From positions 124,001-188,000 of the forward strand of contig NZ_VBSN01000049.1 of NCBI RefSeq assembly GCF_006149045.1: a DNA stretch of 64,000 nt, given 5' to 3'. Position 1 is the stretch's first letter, and each line of letters starts with the position of its first letter. The DNA comes from Dyadobacter flavalbus. GTDB lineage: Bacteria; Bacteroidota; Bacteroidia; Cytophagales; Spirosomataceae. The notes beneath the pieces were generated by a model. The model searched no databases, had not been told where the DNA came from, and worked only from the letters and a program-made list of their open reading frames with translations. The position numbers were made by a program, and so were the translations under genes. Shown here piece after piece: positions 1 through 9,426 of this stretch.

Positions 1-134
1 CAGAAGGCAGCTTTCATTTGGTATATTTAATATCGTACAGGTTCATGCTGTAACAGTAAATGGATTTGATAAAATGCTGCAGGTTGTTTTTATATGCACT
101 TACATAAGTTTGATTATTGAATGATTGTATTACA

Positions 135-184
135 ACCAAAAAGGAGAAACACTCCACGATTGCAAAGTGCTTCTCCTTTTTGGT
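135..184 (-). terminator. intrinsic terminator of the sugar isomerase-like gene
   Basis: A near-perfect inverted repeat of about 20 bases per arm (left arm 135-154, right arm 165-184) begins with ACCAAAAAGGAGAA and is mirrored by TTCTCCTTTTTGGT. Read on the minus strand it lies 20 bases after the stop codon of the gene ending at 204 and ends in TTTTTGGT. It is largely symmetric and could also stop plus-strand transcripts entering from the left. Nothing codable is seen in 1-134. Confidence 0.75.
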
Positions 185-203
185 TTATAAATCTTCAGGC
201 TTT

Positions 204-1181
204 TCAGGCCATAAAGGTGAATGCTTTCCGGAGCAGTTCGAGGCTTTTGGGTACGGATACGTCCGGATTTTCCTTTCCTTCCATTTCAAGGGAAACAAAT
301 CCTTTGTAATTCGCTTTCTGGAAAATTTTCCCGATGCGCGTATAATCCATTTCCTTGTCATAAAAAGTCCCGCCGCCATAGTAAGTCTTGGCCTGGACGA
401 TGGTGGCATAAGGGGCCAGTTTCTCAAGACCGGCGTATGGTTCGCCTACAAAATTCCCCGTATCCACGTTCAGCCCCATCGAAGGCGAGCTTTTGAGTGC
501 GTTGTACATGCGCAGCAGATAGTCTATATTTGAGGAAAGCCCCCAGTGATTTTCCAGTGCGAGCACAATGCCTTCTTTTTCGGCATATTTCAGGCACTCG
601 CCCATTCCGTCGATTGTCCATTTGATGCCGTCTTCATCCGTATAACCCTCTATCGGCGGTTCAATGCCGTGTGTGTAATAATCAGTCTGTCTTTTATTCT
701 TGATCGTTCCCCACGATCCGGTATTCATTCGCACGCACGGAATGCCCATTTGTGAAGCCATGTTGATGCATTTGTAAGTATGCTCAATGTCGGCCTTTCT
801 TTTGGCCACGTCGGGCTGCAGAAAGTTCTGGTGAATGGAAAGCAGCGGCAGGGCCAGTCCGTTATCAAAAGCCAGCCGTTTCAGTTTATTCTGATAGCCG
901 ACCGATTCTTCGGCCATCTGGCGGTGGAGGATTTCAACCCCGTCAAAACCGATACGCGCCGCATTTTCGATTACTTTTTCAATCGGGTACTTATCGCCTG
1001 TAAGCGGCCAGTACGAATACGAAGATACGCTGATCGGCAGCCTTCTGATTACCTGAGGTTTCGCCGCTTCGGGCTTTGCATCTGCCAGCGATCCGGTCAG
1101 TAAAGCTGATCCCAGCAAGGATGTTTTTTTAAGCCAGTTCCTTCTTGATCCCGAAGTTTCAAGGGCTGTAGAATTTTCCAT
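204..1181 (-). CDS. Tat-exported TIM-barrel sugar phosphate isomerase/epimerase family protein
   Basis: A 325-residue protein of the xylose isomerase-like TIM-barrel superfamily (AP endonuclease 2 fold). The N-terminus carries a twin-arginine signal, SRRNWLKK at about residues 11-18, followed by a short hydrophobic stretch, so export of a folded, probably metal-loaded protein is expected. Conserved barrel pieces are visible: GFDGVEI near residue 80, LALENHWG near 207, and GLNVDTGNF near 237, which has the acidic and His positions typical of the divalent-metal site. The C-terminus LEMEGKENPDVSVPKSLELLR is typical of the family. The substrate cannot be read from the sequence; members include inosose isomerases and 3-keto sugar epimerases. 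It is monocistronic, with a strong terminator 20 bases downstream. Confidence 0.85.
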   Translation of the reverse strand: MENSTALETSGSRRNWLKKTSLLGSALLTGSLADAKPEAAKPQVIRRLPISVSSYSYWPLTGDKYPIEKVIENAARIGFDGVEILHRQMAEESVGYQNKLKRLAFDNGLALPLLSIHQNFLQPDVAKRKADIEHTYKCINMASQMGIPCVRMNTGSWGTIKNKRQTDYYTHGIEPPIEGYTDEDGIKWTIDGMGECLKYAEKEGIVLALENHWGLSSNIDYLLRMYNALKSSPSMGLNVDTGNFVGEPYAGLEKLAPYATIVQAKTYYGGGTFYDKEMDYTRIGKIFQKANYKGFVSLEMEGKENPDVSVPKSLELLRKAFTFMA

Positions 1182-1283
1182 GATGAAAGGTGAATGGTTA
1201 GTAATAGGGCTGTTAATTTAAGTTTATAATCGGTTAAGTAAAACTATTTGCCCGTATAAAGTGGAATTCTGGCTGATTTTCGG

Positions 1284-1463
1284 CATTTGGCGGTTGGCGG
1301 CTGGCAGTTGGCTTAAATCTTGCAGCCCATGGTTGTTGACCATCAGCAAACCGTAAAAATCCGAAGCGCAGACAACTGAAAACTGCTTGCATTTAACTAA
1401 AAACCAATTGCATTGAGCCGCCGGCCAAAGGATGATAGCCAAAAGCCAACCGCCGGTTCCGGC
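1284..1463. repeat. inverted pair of 7-bp tandem arrays upstream of the Hsp70 gene
   Basis: Bases 1284-1311 are four heptamers in register ending in TTGG or CTGG (CATTTGG, CGGTTGG, CGGCTGG, CAGTTGG). Bases 1415-1463 hold seven heptamers in the opposite sense (GAGCCGC, CGGCCAA, AGGATGA, TAGCCAA, AAGCCAA, CCGCCGG, TTCCGGC). The two arrays are roughly reverse complements with about 100 bases between them, so a long imperfect cruciform or hairpin is possible. Apart from these arrays I see no gene in 1182-1528, which must also hold the promoters of the divergent neighbours. Confidence 0.6.
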
Positions 1464-1528
1464 AACAATTCAGATTCTTATTTGTAATGCCGGGCAAATA
1501 ATCAGAAATTGCACCCCCAATTTTTGAA

Positions 1529-2791
1529 ATGATGACAACTTCTGTTTTTTGCGGTATTGATTTCGGCACTTCCAATTCCAGTCTGGCAGTTGCAGATCAA
1601 GATAATGTTTTCCTGGTTCCGGTTGAAAACGACAATATTACTATTCCAAGCGCCATGTTCTTTGCACGAAAGGACAATCAGGCATTCTTCGGCCGCGAGG
1701 CAACCGAACGCTTTCTTGCCCGGCAGCCGGGAAGACTGATGCGTAGCCTGAAACGGGTGCTGGGCACGCCCGCCATGCGACAGGGAACAATGGTGAACGG
1801 TGAACTGATGAAATTTGATCAGATCATTGCTGCATTTCTGGACCAGATGAAGCGCAAGGCAGAAGCGGACTGCGGAACAGAGCTCAGGCATGTCGTAATG
1901 GGACGGCCTGTTCATTTTGTTGATAACGATCCGGCAGCCGACCAGCGCGCAGAAAACGAGCTGAAAGCGGTGGGGATGCATCTTGGTTTCGAGCATGTAG
2001 GATTTCAGTTTGAGCCGATCGCAGCGGCATTTGCACATGAGGCTAGGGTTACAGGCGAAAAACTGGCCATCGTTGTGGACCTCGGCGGCGGAACTTCGGA
2101 TTTTACCATCATCCGTTTATCCAGGGAAAATGCCCGCAGGCATGACAGAAGCAGCGATATACTTGCCAATACCGGCGTACGGCTTGGCGGAAACGATTTT
2201 GACAAGGATCTGAGCCTTGCCGAAATGATGCCGCAGCTTGGCTTCCGGTCTACTTACGGAGCCAAAAACCTGGAAGTGCCGTCTTACCACTATTTTGATC
2301 TTTCCGAATGGAGCAAAGTGAATTTTCTTTATACCAACCGGACTATATTTCAGGCCAAACAACTGCTCCGCGAAACGCACGATCCGGTACGTTATGGCAG
2401 GCTGATCAGCGTTCTTGAACAGGAAACCGGCCATGCCGTTCTGGCACAGACAGAAAAAATAAAAATCGGGCTGGCAAACAGTGAAAATTACGGTGCCGCG
2501 CTTGATTTTATTGATCAGGACCTGCGGGTTGAAGTTGCAAGGGAAGATTTCAATGCGGCAATTACCACAAAAACGCAGCGCATTTTACAGGCGGCCAGAG
2601 AATGTCTGCAAGCTGCCGGAATAGCGCCGGAAGCAATCGGTCTGGTTATTATGACGGGCGGTTCCACCGAAATTCCGCTTATTCAGGAGCAGTTCAGGCT
2701 GCTGTTCCCCTCGGCTGAATGGTCTGAGGAAAACAAACTTTCCAGCGTCGGACTCGGCCTTGCCTATGACGCCCGGAACCGTTTTTCATAA
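1529..2791 (+). CDS. yegD: Hsp70-family protein of the YegD type (ATPase domain only)
   Basis: A 420-residue actin/Hsp70-fold ATPase. The phosphate-1 motif FGTSNSS is at residues 12-18, phosphate-2 VVDLGGGTSD near residue 185, and the adenosine motif MTGGSTEIP near residue 374. It stops where DnaK would begin its substrate-binding domain, and this length and the missing lid match YegD-like proteins, whose clients are unknown. ATG is at 1529, with a second in-frame ATG at 1532. No partner J-protein or GrpE is nearby. It is unusual in being bracketed on both sides by inverted heptamer arrays; the downstream array starts on the last base of its stop codon. Confidence 0.85.
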   Translation: MMTTSVFCGIDFGTSNSSLAVADQDNVFLVPVENDNITIPSAMFFARKDNQAFFGREATERFLARQPGRLMRSLKRVLGTPAMRQGTMVNGELMKFDQIIAAFLDQMKRKAEADCGTELRHVVMGRPVHFVDNDPAADQRAENELKAVGMHLGFEHVGFQFEPIAAAFAHEARVTGEKLAIVVDLGGGTSDFTIIRLSRENARRHDRSSDILANTGVRLGGNDFDKDLSLAEMMPQLGFRSTYGAKNLEVPSYHYFDLSEWSKVNFLYTNRTIFQAKQLLRETHDPVRYGRLISVLEQETGHAVLAQTEKIKIGLANSENYGAALDFIDQDLRVEVAREDFNAAITTKTQRILQAARECLQAAGIAPEAIGLVIMTGGSTEIPLIQEQFRLLFPSAEWSEENKLSSVGLGLAYDARNRFS

Positions 2792-2963
2792 GCTTATAGC
2801 TTTTAGCTGTTAGCTGTTAGCTTTTAGCTTTTGGTCAGAAACGAACAAGCAACTTAAAGTAATTATCAACTGAAAATCAAGAACTTACATTTCACAACTA
2901 CAAACTAATCGCTAAACGCTAACAGCTAATAGCTAACAGCTTATAGCTAAAAGCCAACAGCTT
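2791..2963. repeat. inverted pair of AGCTNTT-type 7-bp arrays
   Basis: Six perfect-register heptamers fill 2791-2832 (AGCTTAT, AGCTTTT, AGCTGTT twice, AGCTTTT twice). Eight heptamers of opposite sense fill 2908-2963 (ATCGCTA, AACGCTA, ACAGCTA, ATAGCTA, ACAGCTT, ATAGCTA, AAAGCCA, ACAGCTT). The 75 bases between them show no gene. The arms can pair over more than 40 bases. They lie between the convergent yegD-like and GH127 genes and may work as a bidirectional 3' structure. Confidence 0.7.
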
Positions 2964-2977
2964 CCAAACGATTTGTT

Positions 2978-5044
2978 CTACTTTCTGCCTGCAACCGGAA
3001 ACTGCGAAATCCTGAGCTCGGTACAGCCATATGGAACGAGGATTATTTCCTCTTCCGGTCCCGGTGCCACGTTATCAATCATACTGAACGGAACCGGGCC
3101 GGCCATTTCATTATATATCTGCCAGGACGGAATGCGCTTGGCCTTTGTTTTCAGGAGAATAGGCGCATTTTCAAGATTCCATGGAAAATCACTTCCTTTT
3201 CCTGAATGCTCGACCTTGTAATTTTCGGACAATTTACTTTCCTGCATTTCAAATATCCCGTAATTCCAAGGGGTAGTCGGCCGTACTTCGTAAAAAGAAG
3301 CCCCGTATCGAACCGGATCCGTTTCATTTGTGACTTTCTTCGTTTCCTCTCCTATTTTCAAGGCAAAAGTAAGTGGTCCGCGTTCTACGGACATGGAGTT
3401 CTCATACCATCTTTCGGTAGAAAGATGCATGGGCAACAGCAATTCCACGACATCGCCGGACGTCCATTCACGTGTCATCTTTACGATCTGGTTTCCTTCT
3501 GCTTCCTGAAGATTTTTACCATTGATTCTGACCGTTGCTTTTTTGCACCATCCGGGAACACGCAGGTGAAACGGGAAATGGACTGACTTTCCTTTTTCCA
3601 TCTGAATGGTAAACCTGATGTTTTCGCCAAACGGATAGGTTGTTTCTTCCTTTATATTCACATGGGTATCATCAGCAACAACCGCCTGAACTTCGCTGGG
3701 TGAATAAATCAGGGCAGCAATTCCTTTATCAGCCGTAGCATACCAGAGGTTCTGTGTAAATTTCGGCCAACCCTGATGCATATTGGACGTACAGCACGGA
3801 TAACCGGTAAGCAGTCCGAAAGCCACATCCGTACCGCCGTGATTCTGATCAAAATTCCGGATATGCCTTGTCGCCATGATCTGGTTTGCCTGCTGGAAAT
3901 ACTGCCGTTCCATGTAATCGTCGGACGTCTGGGCGGGCAATGCATTAAATGCTATTTTCTCCAGCCTGTCGGCATAAGCAACGTCACCCGTAATTTCCAG
4001 CGTACTTTCCAGACTGAACATCATTTCCACGGCGCTGCACAGCTCCGAACCCTGGGTAGGATTGTTTCCGTGGAGTGCCTCATCCCCGCCATACAGGCCG
4101 TGCGCCATGCCGTTGTATTTGCGAAGATCCGCGTAACCCTTCTGCAAGGCTGACAAATATTTTTGTTCCGGATGATGCTGATAATAAATGGCAGGCGTTT
4201 TCATGCCTTGTGCAAGATTTACACAGTGAATGCTTCCGGTCGTTGACAGCAGATCGGTGTTCAGGAAAGCGTCACCATAATTGAACGTCTGCTTGTAAAG
4301 CAAATCTGCGAGTTCCAGCAAAAATGGATCACCGGTAATATTGTAAAGCCAGTAAACCGTCATGAGGTTATCGCCGCCCCAGTATTTAGCCCAGAATGTC
4401 CAGTGATCCAGCGGTTTTGACGGAAGTTCTTTCAGCTGATATTTAAAATAACCGGTCATCAATCTGATCACTCTCTGGTCACTGGTTGCAGAATAGTATT
4501 GTTTCAGGACTTTCAGCATCACCATTTTCGGCCACCAGTCACGACTGTTGTCTCTCTGGATTCCCGGCTCACCCGGATAATCCTGCGAAGGCCCGAAATA
4601 GCCGTCCGGAGTTTGGGATTTTATGGCCCACTCTATCCAGGGCTGCGCCTTTGCAATCAGTTCTTTGTCGTTCAGAATGTAAGCCAGCGGCAGCAGCCCG
4701 TCAATCCAGTAAGGGCCACGTTCCCACTGGTCGCCGTCTCCGCCGAGCCAGCCATTTCTTTCGTTCATCACCAGCGGATAAAGCTTGTCAAGATGGCCGG
4801 TTGCGCCGTTTTTCTGGCGAACCAGCATTTCCTTCAGCCAGCCCCGAGGCTTGATGGCGCCCAACGGCAGCTCGATATAGGGATTGGGCCTTAAAGGTGC
4901 GCGGTTTGTTCGGTAGCGCTCAGCAGGAGTCGTTTGCCCGAAAGCCGTCATTACAGGAATGAGTAACAAAACCAGAAAAAAATAGGACAGGTGCATGGCG
5001 GCTGCACAACTCCGGTATCCGTTCAGTAGCATTGGTCTATTCAT
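2978..5044 (-). CDS. secreted GH127-family glycoside hydrolase (beta-L-arabinofuranosidase type)
   Basis: A protein of about 688 residues of the former DUF1680 family, now GH127 and relatives. Characterised members release beta-L-arabinofuranose from plant glycans using a zinc-bound cysteine nucleophile. The catalytic-site residues are visible: ELC in the motif GSELCSAVEMM supplies the zinc Glu and first Cys, and GYPCCTSN supplies the adjacent Cys pair (nucleophile plus zinc ligand). The (alpha/alpha)6 barrel begins with RGWLKEML and RGPYWIDGLLPLAY, and a C-terminal beta domain follows. I place the start at 5044 rather than 5092 because the extra upstream residues are hydrophilic and come before the hydrophobic signal (FFLVLLLIPVMTAFG). 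No other arabinan genes adjoin it. Confidence 0.85.
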   Translation of the reverse strand: MNRPMLLNGYRSCAAAMHLSYFFLVLLLIPVMTAFGQTTPAERYRTNRAPLRPNPYIELPLGAIKPRGWLKEMLVRQKNGATGHLDKLYPLVMNERNGWLGGDGDQWERGPYWIDGLLPLAYILNDKELIAKAQPWIEWAIKSQTPDGYFGPSQDYPGEPGIQRDNSRDWWPKMVMLKVLKQYYSATSDQRVIRLMTGYFKYQLKELPSKPLDHWTFWAKYWGGDNLMTVYWLYNITGDPFLLELADLLYKQTFNYGDAFLNTDLLSTTGSIHCVNLAQGMKTPAIYYQHHPEQKYLSALQKGYADLRKYNGMAHGLYGGDEALHGNNPTQGSELCSAVEMMFSLESTLEITGDVAYADRLEKIAFNALPAQTSDDYMERQYFQQANQIMATRHIRNFDQNHGGTDVAFGLLTGYPCCTSNMHQGWPKFTQNLWYATADKGIAALIYSPSEVQAVVADDTHVNIKEETTYPFGENIRFTIQMEKGKSVHFPFHLRVPGWCKKATVRINGKNLQEAEGNQIVKMTREWTSGDVVELLLPMHLSTERWYENSMSVERGPLTFALKIGEETKKVTNETDPVRYGASFYEVRPTTPWNYGIFEMQESKLSENYKVEHSGKGSDFPWNLENAPILLKTKAKRIPSWQIYNEMAGPVPFSMIDNVAPGPEEEIILVPYGCTELRISQFPVAGRK

Positions 5045-5086
5045 TTTTACAACCTGAAAACCTTCTGATTTCTCATCGAAAACCCA

Positions 5087-5117
5087 TCTCACATTTCACA
5101 AAAAACATCTCACCCAA
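5087..5117. repeat. heptamer-type intergenic repeat related to the 76-bp unit at 15067
   Basis: This stretch reads as consecutive heptamers ending in AC (ATCTCAC, ATTTCAC, AAAAAAC, ATCTCAC, CCAAAAC). It matches most positions of the 3' part of the 76-bp tandem unit at 15067-15220 (TTCTCAC, TTTTCAC, AAAAGAC, TTCTCAC). It lies between the PAS kinase gene and the GH127 gene. Confidence 0.5.
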
Positions 5118-5119
5118 AA

Positions 5120-7648
5120 CTAAACCGGCAAGTAAATGACAAATGTGGCTCCCTGCCCTACCCGGCCGGCCGCACTGATGGCCCCGCCATGGTTGGAAAC
5201 TACTTTCTCGCAAATAGCCAGTCCGATACCCGTACCGGCATACTCGTTTTTGCCATGCAGCCGCTGAAATACCTGAAAAATGCGGTTTGCGTATTTTTCA
5301 TCAAAACCGATCCCGTTGTCTGTAATTTCAATGCGGTGGTATTTTCCGGCAAGCCGCGTCGGTTTTACCAATGGCGGCAACTCACTATGTCTGACAGTAC
5401 CGGAACTCACCTGAATCACAGGCAGCTGATCGGGACGGCGAAACTTAAGTGCATTGCTCAGCAGGTTCTGGAAAAGCTGACCCAATTGCAGGGCATTTCC
5501 CTGTATGACGGGCAACATGCCCACCTGAAGCCGGGCCCCTGTTTCAACAATGGTCAGCTCCAGATCTGAAAGAACTGTTATCACAACTTCATTGAGGTCT
5601 ACTGGTTTGGGATTATCGCGGTAGGTGGAAATACTGGAAAAATCAAGCAGGTCCCGGATCAGCGCAGACATGCGGCTGGCTGCTGCCTGCATGCGCTGCA
5701 GATAGCCTGCCCCTTCTCCGATTTCGCCTATATACCGGTTCTTCAGAATATCACCGAACTGCTGGATTTTCCGGAGCGGCTCCTGAAGGTCATGACTGGC
5801 TACGTAAGCAAATTGCTGCAGGTTCTCGTTCGAGCGCGTCAGTAGCCGGTTTGCTTCTTCAAGCTCTTCATTAATGGCCAGGTATTCTTCATTATGGGTT
5901 GCCAGTTCTTCATTGAGTGTTGCCAGCTCTTCATTGACTGCTGCCAGCTCCCTGGTCCTTAGCTGCACAAGGTGCTCCAGTTCCTCTTCACGCCGACGCT
6001 CTGCAGTAACATCCTGAGCCGTGCCTGCAAGCTTATAGGCCTGACCCTGACTATCGTACAAAACTTTGCCCCGGGCATGAACAACACGCTCAACATCGGT
6101 AAGGTATGTCACCAGCCGGTATTCTGCATCATATACTCCCGAAGAACCTGCTTCCAGTGCTTTATTGATGGCTTGCTCCACTGTTTCCCTGTCCTGCGGA
6201 TGGATCGGATTATAAACCTGGGATAAAGCCGTGGAAGCCTGGTCAAAGCCGAACCACGACCGGATTACTTCAGAGTAGCTCACCTGTCCCGTACGCAGGT
6301 CCAGCTCCCAGGAGCCCAGCTGGGCGAGTTCAATAGCACCTCTCAAACCGGCATCCGCTTCCTGCAGCTGCTGCTGGGCAACGACCAGATCCGTAACATC
6401 TGCGGCGGTGTTCATTACTCCGTACACTTTTCCGTCACTGTCAAAAAGCGGTGTAAAGGTGTATTTAAAGTAAAAAGGCTTCAGCTCGCCGTCGATCATC
6501 AGTTCCACATGCTGGTTATGCGCGTAGTAAGCCTGTCCGGTGCGGTAAACGGAGTCCAGCTGTTCATAGATGCCTTTGCCTTCGAGCTCGGGCAAAACCT
6601 CGGCATACCGTTTGCCGACAATATCCGGTCCTTTGCCCCAAATATCAATAATGGTCTGGTTAACAAGCCGGATCACCATTTCCGGTCCTACATATACACC
6701 AATCGGAAAAGGGGCGCTTTCCACCAGACTGCGCAGACGAGCCTCGCTTCTCAGCAGTTTCTGACTGTCCAGAACCTGCCGCGTTACGTCATTACAGGTT
6801 ACCGACACGCCGGTAATTTGCCCCTCGTGCCCTTTGTATGGCTGAAATACCAGATCCAGAAACCCTTCTTCCGCTGCCTCTCCGGTTAAAGCGGAATACG
6901 GCTGAGCAAAAAGAGACTGTGGCGTGCCTGTTGAAAATACCTTGTTAATCAACTCCGGAAAGCTGTCGTGCATTTCCGGGAGGACTTCAGGCAGGTGTTG
7001 GCCCTGAAGCTCATTTACTTGCCGGCCGGTAAGCCGTGCAAAAGCTTCATTCACAATTGTAATCCTCATATCAGGCATACTTAAAACCATGATACCTGAA
7101 GATGCATTGCCGATCAGGTTCTGCAGGCATTCCTGCGTACGACCAAACGGACCCGTACTTTCCTTATCATCTTCCGTCTCCGAACAAGTAACCAGAACGC
7201 CGTTTATTGTGTCGGTATCGTCAGCAAGCGGGCTGAAAGTATAAGTCCGGTTGCTTACAGTTGAATTATGGTCAAACGGTTGCTGATGATCTTGAAAGGT
7301 TGCCGCTTCACCGCCCGCCATGACCGATTGTATGACAGTTTTGAAGTCTGAACGGAACTCGGCCCAGCTTTCCTTACCATACTTTCCGAGCCAAGAAGAA
7401 TGTTCGCTGCCGCCGGCATGACCCTGCCCGAATGCATCGTTGTAAAAGGTAATCAGCTCGGTACCCCACAGGATAGCCGTCGGAACAGGACTCGCCAGCA
7501 TCATGCGGATGAGTGTACGCAGGCTCCGCGGCCATTCATCAGGTACGCCAATGGGCGAAGCTGACCAGTTACAGTTCCGGATAAGCTCTCCTGCCCGGCC
7601 GCCGCCGGCTAAAAACGGGTACAATCTAGTATGAGACAATTCTGACAA
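5120..7648 (-). CDS. cytosolic multi-PAS histidine kinase
   Basis: An 842-residue sensor kinase with no signal peptide or membrane segment. Order: an N-terminal PAS-like domain (about 25-155), three more PAS units (about 170-290, 300-425, 430-550), a Glu/Asn-rich coiled coil built on the repeat NEELATLNEEL (about 555-605), a HisKA dimerisation domain with the phospho-acceptor His near 619 in ASHDLQEPLRK, and an HATPase_c domain with N box NLLSNALK, G1 DNGIGFD and G2 GTGIGLA. PAS ligands could be small molecules or redox signals and cannot be told from sequence. No response regulator is adjacent, so its partner is elsewhere. The N-terminal motif WSASPIGVPDEWP recurs in PAS kinases of this bacterial group. 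Confidence 0.88.
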   Translation of the reverse strand: MSELSHTRLYPFLAGGGRAGELIRNCNWSASPIGVPDEWPRSLRTLIRMMLASPVPTAILWGTELITFYNDAFGQGHAGGSEHSSWLGKYGKESWAEFRSDFKTVIQSVMAGGEAATFQDHQQPFDHNSTVSNRTYTFSPLADDTDTINGVLVTCSETEDDKESTGPFGRTQECLQNLIGNASSGIMVLSMPDMRITIVNEAFARLTGRQVNELQGQHLPEVLPEMHDSFPELINKVFSTGTPQSLFAQPYSALTGEAAEEGFLDLVFQPYKGHEGQITGVSVTCNDVTRQVLDSQKLLRSEARLRSLVESAPFPIGVYVGPEMVIRLVNQTIIDIWGKGPDIVGKRYAEVLPELEGKGIYEQLDSVYRTGQAYYAHNQHVELMIDGELKPFYFKYTFTPLFDSDGKVYGVMNTAADVTDLVVAQQQLQEADAGLRGAIELAQLGSWELDLRTGQVSYSEVIRSWFGFDQASTALSQVYNPIHPQDRETVEQAINKALEAGSSGVYDAEYRLVTYLTDVERVVHARGKVLYDSQGQAYKLAGTAQDVTAERRREEELEHLVQLRTRELAAVNEELATLNEELATHNEEYLAINEELEEANRLLTRSNENLQQFAYVASHDLQEPLRKIQQFGDILKNRYIGEIGEGAGYLQRMQAAASRMSALIRDLLDFSSISTYRDNPKPVDLNEVVITVLSDLELTIVETGARLQVGMLPVIQGNALQLGQLFQNLLSNALKFRRPDQLPVIQVSSGTVRHSELPPLVKPTRLAGKYHRIEITDNGIGFDEKYANRIFQVFQRLHGKNEYAGTGIGLAICEKVVSNHGGAISAAGRVGQGATFVIYLPV

Positions 7649-7974
7649 CAGATTACTTAGTTAGTGAATGGCAAGTTAAGCAATCTAATGTAAGTCTGCA
7701 GAAATCGGCAAAGGCTAAAAGCAGAAATAATCTTGTATTTCTGTTCCTGGCAAAAGCCAGCTCATTATTTTTTCTGATCATTTTAATAAAAACGAAAACG
7801 CAGGTTGCAGGAAAACACGCAGCTTCTGAAACTCGGCTCAACTAGTTATTTTCACCAACCTGCTATCTATCAAGTATTTATTTTTCAAAACAGCTAAAAG
7901 CCGGTTGGCAACTGCCGTAAATCAGCATGGAAATTGGTCCGCCTGCCGCATGACAGCAGTTGAGTTTGGCATAT
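7649..7974. other. gene-free interval
   Basis: These 326 bases separate two minus-strand genes. No reading frame has convincing coding character, and I see no strong hairpin or consensus promoter. The kinase promoter should lie here because the upstream MFS gene ends at 7975. Confidence 0.5.
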
Positions 7975-9192
7975 TCAGATTGCAGGCGTGACGGATACGG
8001 AAGACTGCGTATTCAGCGTTTCGGGCATTGCTTTCCAAAGCAGTACGAGTGCTCCCAATGCAAGCGCAGACAAAAACATAAACCCCATTCTGAAACCCGC
8101 GGCGTCTACAATCAATCCGGCTGCCAGGTTGCTCAGGGTAGAACCGAAACTGAGTGATGCCGCCAGCATTCCCTGTGCAAAACTGGCACGTCCGGAAGTA
8201 CCCATGAGGTCATTAACCACCATGATTGCCACGACGCTGAACGTTCCTGCCGCCATTCCGTCCAGGATCTGAAAAGCAAGTAAATGAACGACATTGTCCG
8301 TGATCGTGTAAAGAATGCCTCTTGCCGCCAGAAGGATAAAAGCAGCCACAAGCAGCTTTTTACGGCCTTTTTGCGCTAGTTTGCCACATATAAAAACCGT
8401 GGGCACCATGACAAGCTGGGCAATGATGATGCAGGCGGCCAGATACAATGTTGAATTTTCCGGCCTCGCTTTCGCAATTTCCTGTCCGACCAGCGGAAGC
8501 ATGGCACCATTGGAAAAATAGAAAATGATCGTCAGCAGCAGAAACATCAAAAAAGCCCTGTTGCCAATGACATCCTTGAAAAGACCTTTCTGATTTTCTA
8601 AACTCTGAGACGGTTCTTCCGGCGCAGCCGCCTTTTGTGAAATGGACAAAGCACTCACTGTACACAGAACAGCCAGCGCCATCATGCAGTAAAATATGCC
8701 GGCATTATTGGTAAATCGCGCCACTACCCCGGTAAAAACGGCTGCAGCAACATTTCCGGCGTGATTAAAGCTCTGGTTTTTGCTGATCACGTGATCAAAT
8801 CCTGCCTTTTCTGATACGACCGAAGCCAGCGCAACCAGCGTAGGCATATAAAACGAAGCGGCCAGACCGATAATGACCTGACAGGCAAGAAGAACAGGAA
8901 AACTCCTGAGCGAAGGCAAAAGCAGTGCGGTAGCACCCACCACCAGCGAAGCAACTATTATCGGGTATCTTTTCTGACGGATAATATCAACAATATAGCC
9001 GGCAGGTGCCTGTCCGACGACCATCGCGAAGGTTGTAGCCGCGATGGCCATGCCGATATCGCCGGAGTTCCATTTCAGGTTGGTCGCCAGATATACTGCC
9101 AGAAACGGGCCGACGCCGTCACTGATATCTGCTGCAAAGAAGTTTAACCAGTTTAATGCGGTCAGGTTCCGGCTGGAAGGCTGTTTGGACAT
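7975..9192 (-). CDS. major facilitator superfamily transporter
   Basis: A 405-residue integral membrane protein with about twelve hydrophobic segments and the two-bundle layout of the MFS. The loop after segment 2 (YIVDIIRQKRYPI) is a degenerate version of the MFS signature loop, and a longer hydrophilic linker near residues 185-205 (SQKAAAPEEPSQSLENQKG) separates the halves. It resembles permeases annotated only as MFS in Bacteroidota. The substrate is unknown, and sugar, drug or metabolite export are all possible. The start at 9192 (MSKQPSSRN) gives a short cytoplasmic N-terminus. It appears to be transcribed alone. Confidence 0.85.
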   Translation of the reverse strand: MSKQPSSRNLTALNWLNFFAADISDGVGPFLAVYLATNLKWNSGDIGMAIAATTFAMVVGQAPAGYIVDIIRQKRYPIIVASLVVGATALLLPSLRSFPVLLACQVIIGLAASFYMPTLVALASVVSEKAGFDHVISKNQSFNHAGNVAAAVFTGVVARFTNNAGIFYCMMALAVLCTVSALSISQKAAAPEEPSQSLENQKGLFKDVIGNRAFLMFLLLTIIFYFSNGAMLPLVGQEIAKARPENSTLYLAACIIIAQLVMVPTVFICGKLAQKGRKKLLVAAFILLAARGILYTITDNVVHLLAFQILDGMAAGTFSVVAIMVVNDLMGTSGRASFAQGMLAASLSFGSTLSNLAAGLIVDAAGFRMGFMFLSALALGALVLLWKAMPETLNTQSSVSVTPAI

Positions 9193-9426
9193 GGCAAGTC
9201 ATGATTTTAAAAGAGAAAAAGGAAAAAGGAAGAAACAACACCGAAACCGATGCTCATTTTACTTCTAGCCTTTCACCATTTGCCCAGATCTGAAACGGAA
9301 CCGGGACTTTATAAAATCTGTGCCAGACGAATGTCCTGAGACTTAAAGCATTCACCACATTATTTTACCCTGAAATTCCTGACCTGCATGAACACAGGCC
9401 AATCCGGGACGAACAGGGAAATGAGC

